Positions 1 through 5,214 of a DNA stretch of 5,214 nt are shown here, in pieces (position 1 is the first letter of the stretch; each line of letters begins with the position of its first letter). The stretch spans positions 1 through 5,214 of the forward strand of contig JAIFNF010000007.1 of assembly GCA_020047885.1 (NCBI GenBank), written 5' to 3'. Origin of the DNA: Gammaproteobacteria bacterium. GTDB lineage: Bacteria; Pseudomonadota; Gammaproteobacteria; Competibacterales; Competibacteraceae. The position numbers and the translations under genes were made by a program. The notes beneath the pieces were generated by a model. That model had not been told where the DNA came from. It ran no database searches and saw nothing but the letters and a program-made list of their open reading frames with translations.

Positions 1-1047
1 CAGACTGCCGATTTAATCCTCATTGAGGGCGTCATGGGCCTGTTCGATGGCACGCCCTCCAGCGCCGATCTTGCCACCCACTTCGGCGTCCCGGTGCTGG
101 CGCTGATCAACGCCCACGCCATGGCGCAGACCTTCGGAGCGGTCGCCCACGGCCTAGCGCACTATCGTCCCGGTCTGCCCTTCGCCGGGGTGCTGGCCAA
201 TCGCGTCGCCGGCCCTGGCCATGCGGCGTTGCTGGCCGAAAGCGTGTCACCGGAGATTCGCAATTACGGCTGGTTGCCGCGTGACCGTGAAATGACCCTC
301 CCCGACCGGCATCTGGGCCTAGTGCAGGCCGCGGAAATTGCTGATCTGGAACAGCGTCTGGACGCCGTCGCTGCCCGCATTGGGCAAACCGATTTGGCGG
401 AATTGCCGCCGCCCGTCACCTTCCCCACGATCACGATGGAACCGCTCCTGCCACTGCTCAAGGCGGTGCGGATTGGCATCGCCCGCGACCTGGCGTTTGC
501 ATTTCTGTACCCGGCGAATTTGGAGACGTTGCGGGCGCTGGGTGCGGAATTAACCTTCTTCTCGCCACTAACCGACGCCGAATTACCGGATGTCGATGCC
601 CTTTACCTGCCCGGCGGCTACCCGGAACTGCATCTGGAGACGCTGGCGGGCAACACGTCCCTGCGTACCGCTATACGCCAGCATCACGAAGCGGGTAAGC
701 CCATTTACGCGGAATGTGGCGGTCTGCTCTATACGCTGGAATCGCTGGCGGATAAGGAAGGCCATCGCGCCCCGATGCTCGGCCTGTTGCCCGGCCACGC
801 CGCGTTACAGGGAAAGTTGGCGGGATTGGGGATGCAATCGGTGACGTTGCCGGAAGGCGAATTGCGCGGACATACTTTCCACCACTCCAAGCTGGAAACG
901 CCACTGACCCCACTGGCTTATGGTCGCCGTCAGCGGGAGGGTCAACCCGGTGAAGCCGTGTACCGGGTCGGGCGACTCACCGCTTCGTATCTGCATCTGT
1001 ATTTCCCCAGTCATCCCGAAGCAGTAGCCCGGTTATTCCTGCCTTAG
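1..1047 (+). CDS. cobB: Cobyrinate (or hydrogenobyrinate) a,c-diamide synthase, 5'-truncated by window edge
   Basis: This cytosolic enzyme amidates the a- and c-carboxylates of cobyrinate or hydrogenobyrinate, using glutamine and ATP, in cobalamin synthesis. The frame is open from base 1, giving 348 residues to the TAG at 1045. Residues 9-17 read EGVMGLFDG, the signature of the CobB/CbiA ATP-binding domain, so an in-frame ATG at 34 is internal and not the start. Family members are usually about 430-460 residues, so roughly 90-110 N-terminal residues with the P-loop lie outside. The C-terminal half is a class I-like glutamine amidotransferase domain: YLPGGYPELH (about 202-211), the nucleophile Cys239 in YAECGG (codon 715-717), and the His332 region SYLHLYFPSHPEA (codon 994-996). 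No active-site residue is missing in the visible part. The sequence alone does not separate aerobic CobB from anaerobic CbiA. No cobalamin neighbour is visible; the next gene is unrelated. Confidence 0.95.
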   Translation, partial: QTADLILIEGVMGLFDGTPSSADLATHFGVPVLALINAHAMAQTFGAVAHGLAHYRPGLPFAGVLANRVAGPGHAALLAESVSPEIRNYGWLPRDREMTLPDRHLGLVQAAEIADLEQRLDAVAARIGQTDLAELPPPVTFPTITMEPLLPLLKAVRIGIARDLAFAFLYPANLETLRALGAELTFFSPLTDAELPDVDALYLPGGYPELHLETLAGNTSLRTAIRQHHEAGKPIYAECGGLLYTLESLADKEGHRAPMLGLLPGHAALQGKLAGLGMQSVTLPEGELRGHTFHHSKLETPLTPLAYGRRQREGQPGEAVYRVGRLTASYLHLYFPSHPEAVARLFLP

Positions 1048-1137
1048 AAATTCCCTGATCGGATGGGCGAAACGCTGAATCGGCTGATATTCTTCCTCGC
1101 GTTCCTGGCGGTTCATGCGCCTTGAACGTTTCGCCAT
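1033..1137 (-). CDS. Doubtful 34-residue antisense small ORF in the cobB-Uma2 gap
   Basis: An ATG at 1137 opens 34 codons ending in TAA at 1033. The product begins MAKRSRRMNRQERE and ends PIREFLRQE. It is highly charged, with no membrane segment or recognised family. AGGAG lies upstream but only two bases from the ATG, closer than normal. It fills the gap between cobB and the Uma2 gene and overlaps the last five codons of cobB on the opposite strand. The same frame stays open upstream to 1239, antisense to the Uma2 gene, so the open stretch may be chance. Its first and last codons form the inverted repeat described separately. I do not recognise it, and a non-coding gap is the more likely reading. 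Confidence 0.2.
   Translation of the reverse strand: MAKRSRRMNRQEREEEYQPIQRFAHPIREFLRQE
1066..1135. repeat. Spaced 9-bp inverted repeat (GGCGAAACG / CGTTTCGCC)
   Basis: GGCGAAACG at 1066-1074 is the exact reverse complement of CGTTTCGCC at 1127-1135, with 52 bases between. Allowing one bulged G at 1065, the match extends by AT/AT to 11 pairs. Inside, two weak hairpins compete: GGCG/CGCC (1107-1110 with 1118-1121, seven-base loop) and GTTCA/TGAAC (1111-1115 with 1123-1127). The whole could fold as a branched RNA of about 75 bases or act as a spaced DNA-binding site. A 9-bp match at this spacing is expected about once by chance in a window of this size, so significance is unproven. No T-run follows, so it is not a standard terminator. 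Confidence 0.3.
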
Positions 1138-1151
1138 TTCTCCTGTATCTT
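1122..1151 (+). promoter_or_regulatory. Weak candidate sigma-70 promoter for the Uma2 gene
   Basis: TTGAAC at 1122-1127 matches four of six bases of the -35 consensus. TATCTT at 1146-1151 matches four of six of the -10 consensus, with an 18-base spacer. It lies 31 bases upstream of the Uma2 start codon, in the only non-coding stretch able to hold a promoter for that gene. The -35 box overlaps the right arm of the inverted repeat. The matches are poor, and read-through from cobB is equally possible. Confidence 0.22.
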
Positions 1152-1169
1152 TTCCTGAAATCCACAAGC

Positions 1170-1174
1170 GGAGG
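1170..1174 (+). promoter_or_regulatory. Shine-Dalgarno site of the Uma2 gene
   Basis: GGAGG lies eight bases before the ATG at 1183, near-ideal in sequence and spacing. It decides the start: the next in-frame ATG, at 1243, has no comparable site, and the residues between the two are typical of this Uma2 subgroup. Confidence 0.75.
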
Positions 1175-1182
1175 CGATCTTC

Positions 1183-1938
1183 ATGAATCCCCTGGCCTGG
1201 TATAACCCCGACGATCCGTATCCCGAAAGCGATGGACAACCCATGGCGGAAAACACCGAACAGTACGACTGGCTGGTCAAGATCAAGGAAAATCTCGAAA
1301 TCCTCTTTGCTGACCGTGAGGATGTCTTCGTCGCTGGTGATCTGCTCTGGTATCCCGCACCGGATCGGGAACAGGCCAGCCCGATGGCCCCGGATGTGAT
1401 GGTCGCCTTTGGTCGACCGAAGGGGCGGCGCGGATCCTACCGGCAGTGGGAGGAAGCCGACATCCCCCCACAGGTGGTATTTGAGATTTTATCGCCTTCC
1501 AACAGCCGCACGGAGATGGCGCACAAGCGCTGGTTCTACGAGCAATATGGGGTCGAGGAGTATTACATTTACGATCCCCGGTATCATCGGCTGGAAATCT
1601 ATCAGCGGCAGGGGAGCCGCCTCAGATTGATGAAGCACCTGAACGGCTGGATCAGTCCACGCATGGGCGTTCGCTTCGTCTTGACGCCCGAGACGCTGGA
1701 GATGTACCACCCGAATGGCCAACCTTTCCTCAGTTCGGTGGAGCGAGCTAGGTTGGAATACGCCGCTGCCGAACGGGCGGAACACGCCGAGTCTGTTGCC
1801 GAACAGGAACGCCAACGGGCGGAACACGCCGAGTCTGCCGCCGAACAGGAACGCCAACGCGCCGAACAGGAGCGCCAACGGGCTGCGCGTCTGGCCGAGC
1901 GCCTGCGCGCCCTGGGGATTGACCCCAGCGATGTTTGA
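1183..1938 (+). CDS. Uma2-family (DUF820) PD-(D/E)XK nuclease-like protein with C-terminal coiled coil
   Basis: 251 residues with start and stop inside the window. Residues about 15-170 form a Uma2/DUF820 domain of the restriction-endonuclease fold. The visible family signatures are PDVMVAFG (70-77), PPQVVFEILSPSN (95-107) and HKRWFYEQYGVEEYYIYDP (114-132). Candidate catalytic residues are Asp71, Glu101 and Lys115, so the active site looks intact. The N-terminus (SDGQPMAENTEQYDWLVKIK) and the mid region GRPKGRRGSYRQW resemble, from memory, the version present in many copies in cyanobacteria and some filamentous bacteria. Residues about 185-240 are a charged Glu/Arg/Gln/Ala heptad coiled coil, followed by the tail LRALGIDPSDV, often seen at the end of this subgroup. 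The cellular role of the family is not established; nuclease activity is inferred from the fold. It stands alone, with no partner gene next to it, and converges with the EF-G-like gene 13 bases beyond its stop. Confidence 0.9.
   Translation: MNPLAWYNPDDPYPESDGQPMAENTEQYDWLVKIKENLEILFADREDVFVAGDLLWYPAPDREQASPMAPDVMVAFGRPKGRRGSYRQWEEADIPPQVVFEILSPSNSRTEMAHKRWFYEQYGVEEYYIYDPRYHRLEIYQRQGSRLRLMKHLNGWISPRMGVRFVLTPETLEMYHPNGQPFLSSVERARLEYAAAERAEHAESVAEQERQRAEHAESAAEQERQRAEQERQRAARLAERLRALGIDPSDV
1774..1878 (+). repeat. 42-bp in-frame tandem repeat (2.5 copies) encoding coiled-coil heptads
   Basis: Copy 1 (1774-1815) and copy 2 (1816-1857) differ at only two adjacent bases, 40 of 42 identical. A 21-bp half copy follows (1858-1878). 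Each full unit encodes 14 residues, or two heptads: RAEHAESVAEQERQ, then RAEHAESAAEQERQ, then the single heptad RAEQERQ. The unit is a multiple of both three bases and seven residues, so gain or loss of a copy keeps the reading frame and the coiled-coil register. The near identity points to recent duplication by slippage or unequal exchange. Confidence 0.88.
1912..1928. terminator. GC-rich hairpin at the convergent gene ends (weak terminator candidate)
   Basis: CTGGGG (1912-1917), loop ATTGA, CCCCAG (1923-1928) form a perfect 6-bp stem inside the last codons of the Uma2 gene. A second CCCCAG at 1940-1945 could pair with the same left arm and enclose the stop codon. No proper T-run follows on either strand, only GTTTG on the plus side. 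A standard intrinsic terminator is therefore not supported; a pause or mRNA 3'-end structure is possible. The Uma2 stop and the EF-G-like stop are 13 bases apart, so transcripts probably overlap. Confidence 0.25.
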
Positions 1939-1951
1939 TCCCCAGCGCCCT

Positions 1952-4009
1952 TCAGGCCACATCAAACCGATCAAACGTCATGGTGAACTGGCCGCGCCCC
2001 CGGGTCATGCCGCGCAGATCGGTGATATAGCCCAGCAATCGATCCAAGGCGCAATCACAGTGAATAAGGGTCAGATCGCCGAGCGTCGTGGTATCCCGAA
2101 TGACCGCCCGGCGGGATTGCAAATCGCCCATCACCGTTCCCACGTCATGCTCAGGCACCACCACCTCGGTCGCCATGATCGGACGCAAAATCAACCCGCC
2201 CGCCCGCTGCAACGCCTTGCGCGACGCCTCCGCTACGGCGATGCGCAACGCCTGCGGGCTAGACAGCGCCCCGAACACTTCCACCTCCAGCACCCGCACC
2301 CGCACGTCCTGCAACGGCGCTCCCGTCGCTGGCCCATTGGCCAATATATCCCCGGCTCCGCCAGCCACCGCTTCCCGCTGCAGTAGCGACAATTCAGCAC
2401 CCGTCATCCGCACCTGGGGTTCAGCCATCACCGTGACCCCAGCGCCCCGCACCAACGGCTCCACGCCCACTCTCGCCCAAGCCTTCATCTCCAGTTTCTT
2501 GCCATCCGGCTGTTCCATCACCCGGTGAAACAGGCTATCCGCCTCGGCGGCGCGTTCTATCGTCTCCCGGGTCACCACGTTAGGTTGACCCACCCGAATA
2601 GGGACATTGAATTCCCGTTGCAATCGCTCCCCGGCAATCTGCAAATGTAATTCCCCCATGCCGCGCAACACCCGCTGGCCGGTCTCCGCATCCTCCTCGA
2701 CGCGCAGGGTCGGGTCTTCCTGCTGCAACTTGTCCAGCGCCTCCAGCAACTTCTCCTCATCTCCGCTGGAATGCGGCTCAATCGCCAGCCCCAGCACCGG
2801 TTCGCGAGTCTCAATCCGCTCCAGCCACAGCGGATGCCCCGGCGCACACAAGGTATCTCCGGTCGTGGCCCAACGCAGACCTGCGATGAGGACGATCTGC
2901 CCGGCGGTCGCTTCCTCCAGTCGGGTTCGATGATGCGCATCGACGTCAAACAACCGGGCGACCCGTTCCTGACGCAGCGTTCCATTCGGGCCGGGAATCG
3001 CCACATCATCACCCGGTTTCAACGTCCCGCGATACAGTCGCGCAAAGACATGGCGGCGGCCCTCCCACATCTGCACCTTGAACGCCAGGGCGGCTAACGG
3101 TCCAGCCGTCTCCATCGCTACGGCTTCCTCGCGACCATCCGTCCGGTGCGCCTGACTGGGCGGACGTTCGGTCGGCGATGGCAACAACCGCACCACGCTG
3201 TCCATCACCGGCTGCACACCCTGATTCCGCAACGCGCTACCCGCGAAACAGGGATACGCCTTACCCGCGAGGGTCGCCTGCCGCAGCGCCGCCCAAACCA
3301 CTTCCGGCTCCGGCTCCTCTTCCGCTAACACCAACTCCGCTAAGGCGTCATCCATTTCCGCTGCCGCCAGCAGCAGATTCTCCCGCCAGGGCCGCATTCC
3401 CTCCCAGGTCACCGCATCACAGGGTGTGATTTCAACCGACTCGCCACGTTCCCCGGCAAAGCGCCAGCGGGTTTTGTCGATCAGATGTACCACCGTCCCG
3501 TCATAGTCGGGTAAAGGCACCGTCACCGCGACCGGCTCCACGCCCAACCGTTCCTGCACCGTGGCCAACGCCCGACTGAAATCTGCGCCGGGTCGATCCA
3601 GTTTGTTGATAAAAAATAGTGCGGGCAAGCGGAATCGGGTGCGTTGCCGCCACACGGTTTCCGTCTGTGGTTCAACGCCGCGCACCCCATCCAGCACGAT
3701 CACGCACCCGTCCAGCACCCGCATCGATCGCTCGACTTCAATGGTGAAATCGACATGGCCGGGAGTATCGATCAACTGAATCAGATGCTCCCGCCAGGGC
3801 AAGCGAGTCACGGCGGCGGTAATGGTAATCCCGTGCGTTTGCTCCTCCACCATATAGTCCATGTGGGCCGCGCCCTCATGCACTTCGCCGATCTTATGGG
3901 AAACACCGGCGTAATACAGCATCCGCTCAGTCAGCGTGGTCTTGCCCGCGTCTACATGCGCGGCAATGCCGATATTGCGCACTCGCGCAAGGTCCGGGGA
4001 CTTGGCCAT
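1952..4009 (-). CDS. Elongation factor G-like GTPase, EF-G2/GFM2-like, probably not a translocase
   Basis: 685 residues, complete. The G domain has the P-loop AHVDAGKT (17-24), switch I GITIT (60-64), DTPGH (81-85), NKLD (135-138) and GSAL (257-260), so GTP binding on the ribosome is expected. A G' insert (about 158-255) is present as in EF-G. Domain II starts near 303 (GPLAALAFKV), domain III near 400 with GMGELHLQI (450-458), domain IV spans about 485-605, and domain V follows with RPIMATEV (609-616), GDLQSRR (628-634) and GYITDLRGMTRGRG (660-673). Domain IV lacks the GGRGQYGHV loop, and the YHDVDSS loop is replaced by VFGALSS (578-584), putting Phe579 where E. coli EF-G has His583. GPATGAPLQDV (559-569) recalls human GFM2 (GPLLGSPIQDV), a ribosome-recycling EF-G. 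A role in recycling or rescue, not translocation, is inferred. Start chosen from the conserved N-terminus; a weak GGGA site (4019-4022) lies nine bases upstream. It begins 15 bases after the DUF1015 stop. A tetracycline-protection (TetM-like) role is less likely, because the G domain is EF-G-like (GVEPQTETVWRQ). Confidence 0.92.
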   Translation of the reverse strand: MAKSPDLARVRNIGIAAHVDAGKTTLTERMLYYAGVSHKIGEVHEGAAHMDYMVEEQTHGITITAAVTRLPWREHLIQLIDTPGHVDFTIEVERSMRVLDGCVIVLDGVRGVEPQTETVWRQRTRFRLPALFFINKLDRPGADFSRALATVQERLGVEPVAVTVPLPDYDGTVVHLIDKTRWRFAGERGESVEITPCDAVTWEGMRPWRENLLLAAAEMDDALAELVLAEEEPEPEVVWAALRQATLAGKAYPCFAGSALRNQGVQPVMDSVVRLLPSPTERPPSQAHRTDGREEAVAMETAGPLAALAFKVQMWEGRRHVFARLYRGTLKPGDDVAIPGPNGTLRQERVARLFDVDAHHRTRLEEATAGQIVLIAGLRWATTGDTLCAPGHPLWLERIETREPVLGLAIEPHSSGDEEKLLEALDKLQQEDPTLRVEEDAETGQRVLRGMGELHLQIAGERLQREFNVPIRVGQPNVVTRETIERAAEADSLFHRVMEQPDGKKLEMKAWARVGVEPLVRGAGVTVMAEPQVRMTGAELSLLQREAVAGGAGDILANGPATGAPLQDVRVRVLEVEVFGALSSPQALRIAVAEASRKALQRAGGLILRPIMATEVVVPEHDVGTVMGDLQSRRAVIRDTTTLGDLTLIHCDCALDRLLGYITDLRGMTRGRGQFTMTFDRFDVA

Positions 4010-4024
4010 AGAGGTTGTTCCCGT

Positions 4025-5214
4025 TCAGCCAATCTGCCGACATTCCAGATAAAACCGCTTCTCATCCGCTTCACCCATGGAAAAGGTCTTGCGGGGCAGA
4101 GCGCCATCGCGGATGACCGTGCGGAAGAAGTCGCTCTTGTCCAACGCCGGGAGATAAAAGCCGATATGGCCGGGTGGCGTACTGAGCTGTTCCAGCGCGT
4201 CTTCGCCATGAATATAGTCAATCCGGCTGCCGGGTTGCTGCGCCAGATAGTGATCGAGGAACGCTTGCAGACTGGCGACGGGTAAGGTCAACGATGGCTG
4301 ATCAATCACCAGTACGCCATATCGTCCGCCGCTCAGAAACGCGATGGCCTGCTCGCTTAACGATGACTGCCGCTCCCGCCACGCCTGCTGCGCCGCGGGC
4401 CATGACGGGCAATCCAGGACGGTCAATATCGAACCTTGCGCTGCGCAGAATGTGGCCATATCCGCCAGCAAATGCGCCACATCAACGCCAAACAGCACCC
4501 GGTGAATCGCCTCGAACTCCAGCCCTTCATCGTGAAGATTCACCAGCTCCACCAGCGCATGACGAGCCGGATGGTTCATGATCGCCACTGGATCGGGCGC
4601 AGCGCGTTTAAGATTTTCCCAGATCATCTTGGCGGTCGCGAAGGAATGATTGCCGTCGCCCATCGCGTACAACATCACCGGTTCGTCGATAACCCCGTAC
4701 CGGATATTGAAAGTCACCGGGTCGGCCAACCGACTGAGCTGTTCTACCACCCACTGAATCAGCAGGGGATGATCCACCCGCCAGCCGCGCACTCGCCCAC
4801 TGTTCAACATCAACTGAGCGTCATACAGCGGCTCCAGTGGCTCGGCGAACAGCGGTTCGATCACACTGCACTCGGGATCATCAATCAACACCATGACATG
4901 CGGCAATTCCAGCGACGCGTGTTCCCGCACCCGCACCCTGGGCGGCAACCGATCCACAATGGTGCCTTCCGTGGGCCGAATCAGGGGCTTTGCGCCGGGA
5001 TTAAAGTCGTAATGTTCCAAATCCAGCGCGACCACCAGCCCGCGCCGGGTGCGTCCTCGTGCCGTCTCTCGCTCAATCAAGGCCAGTCCCGGCGGCTGGG
5101 GCGTCAGCACGCCTTCGGCCAGATAACGCTGCATGGTCTGCTGAATGGCGGCGATGCGTTGCGCCTCATCCGCTGCGCCTAAATAGACTTCCGGCAACAT
5201 CAACCGTAAAGTCG
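4025..5214 (-). CDS. DUF1015 (PF06245) family protein, 5'-truncated by window edge
   Basis: At least 396 residues; the frame is open through the right edge. A TTG at 5203 and an ATG at 5200 are not the start: codons before them read TLR, continuing the family segment TLRLMLPEVYL. Roughly 35-50 N-terminal residues are probably missing. Counting from the TTG, signatures are HYDFNPGAKPLIRPTEGT (64-81), PPRVRVRE (87-94), ELPHVMVLIDDPE (99-111), MGDGNHSFATAK (181-192), LVELVNLHDEGLEFEAIHRV (217-236) and the C-terminal PRKTFSMGEADEKRFYLE (370-387). No signal peptide or membrane segment is visible, so it is probably cytosolic. Function is unestablished. The DGNHS motif is like the DGHHR-type motif of ParB/Srx-fold proteins, some of which are serine kinases; I recall DUF1015 genes beside serA/serC in other bacteria, so a small-molecule kinase role is conceivable but unproven. 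It is the upstream gene of a likely two-gene unit with the EF-G-like gene. This subgroup seems, from memory, commoner in Firmicutes, Bacteroidetes and spirochaetes, so transfer is possible. Confidence 0.92.
   Translation of the reverse strand, partial: TLRLMLPEVYLGAADEAQRIAAIQQTMQRYLAEGVLTPQPPGLALIERETARGRTRRGLVVALDLEHYDFNPGAKPLIRPTEGTIVDRLPPRVRVREHASLELPHVMVLIDDPECSVIEPLFAEPLEPLYDAQLMLNSGRVRGWRVDHPLLIQWVVEQLSRLADPVTFNIRYGVIDEPVMLYAMGDGNHSFATAKMIWENLKRAAPDPVAIMNHPARHALVELVNLHDEGLEFEAIHRVLFGVDVAHLLADMATFCAAQGSILTVLDCPSWPAAQQAWRERQSSLSEQAIAFLSGGRYGVLVIDQPSLTLPVASLQAFLDHYLAQQPGSRIDYIHGEDALEQLSTPPGHIGFYLPALDKSDFFRTVIRDGALPRKTFSMGEADEKRFYLECRQIG

Noticed and set aside
34..36. ATG at 34 as the start of the cobyrinate diamide synthase
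   Set aside because: It falls inside the conserved EGVMGLFDG motif, with in-frame family sequence running back to base 1.
1066..1135. tRNA-like cloverleaf with GGCGAAACG/CGTTTCGCC as acceptor stem and GTTCATG as T-loop
   Set aside because: The T-like arm has only four pairs and is separated from the acceptor by five bases; no proper D-arm or anticodon arm can be placed.
1774..1878. CRISPR-like repeat
   Set aside because: The units abut with no spacers and are in frame inside a coding region, encoding coiled-coil heptads.
1489..1974. Minus-strand ORF (161 codons) with repeats such as LAFLFGNRLGVFRP
   Set aside because: The repeats are the complement of the Uma2 coiled-coil repeat; the Uma2 frame has family motifs and a strong ribosome site, this one has neither.
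1715..2386. Plus-strand ORF (223 codons) spanning the Uma2 end and the EF-G-like 3' end
   Set aside because: It is a frame-shifted reading of the Uma2 repeats followed by antisense EF-G-like sequence, with low-complexity Asn/Arg/Pro-rich product and no ribosome site.
1952..4009. Tetracycline resistance ribosomal protection protein (TetM/TetO type)
   Set aside because: The G domain has EF-G-type motifs (VERSMRVLDG, GVEPQTETVWRQ) and domain V keeps GYITDLR and GRGQF; domain IV resembles EF-G2/GFM2 more than TetM.
4436..5182. Long plus-strand ORF (248 codons) opposite the DUF1015 gene
   Set aside because: Its product is rich in His, Gln, Arg and Pro, matches no family I recognise and lies entirely antisense to a gene with clear signatures; it is a shadow of high-GC codon use.
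5198..5203. TTG/ATG at the right edge as the start of the DUF1015 gene
   Set aside because: The frame stays open to the edge, and the preceding codons (TLR) continue the conserved TLRLMLPEVYL segment, so the true start lies outside the window.

Overview
The window is high-GC bacterial DNA carrying four protein-coding genes with almost no spare space. Two genes lie on the plus strand and two on the minus strand, and the pairs converge at about position 1945. The proteins suggest a proteobacterium, possibly a gammaproteobacterium of the Competibacter/Thiothrix kind. That placement is an inference from recalled family resemblance; no rRNA or other marker is present.

Left half, plus strand: positions 1-1047 hold the 3' three quarters of a cobyrinate a,c-diamide synthase gene (cobB/cbiA), a step of cobalamin ring synthesis; its start lies left of the window. 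After a 135-base gap comes an intact Uma2-family (DUF820) PD-(D/E)XK nuclease-like gene at 1183-1938. Its C-terminus is a heptad-repeat coiled coil encoded by a recent 42-bp tandem duplication. The gap holds a long inverted repeat and a doubtful 34-residue antisense ORF.

Right half, minus strand, read right to left: a DUF1015 (PF06245) gene at 4025-5214, cut at its 5' end by the window edge. Fifteen bases after its stop, an elongation factor G-like GTPase gene begins (1952-4009, 685 residues). The spacing makes a co-transcribed pair likely; its promoter would lie beyond the right edge.

The most interesting gene is the EF-G-like one. Its G domain and domains II, III and V are intact, but the domain IV tip loops of translocating EF-G are replaced. 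By recalled sequence it resembles the EF-G2/GFM2 class, known for ribosome recycling rather than translocation. Its pairing with an uncharacterised DUF1015 protein is the best lead. I found no CRISPR array, tRNA, rRNA, transposase, integrase, toxin-antitoxin pair or recognisable defence island. Apart from this pair, the region looks ordinary.
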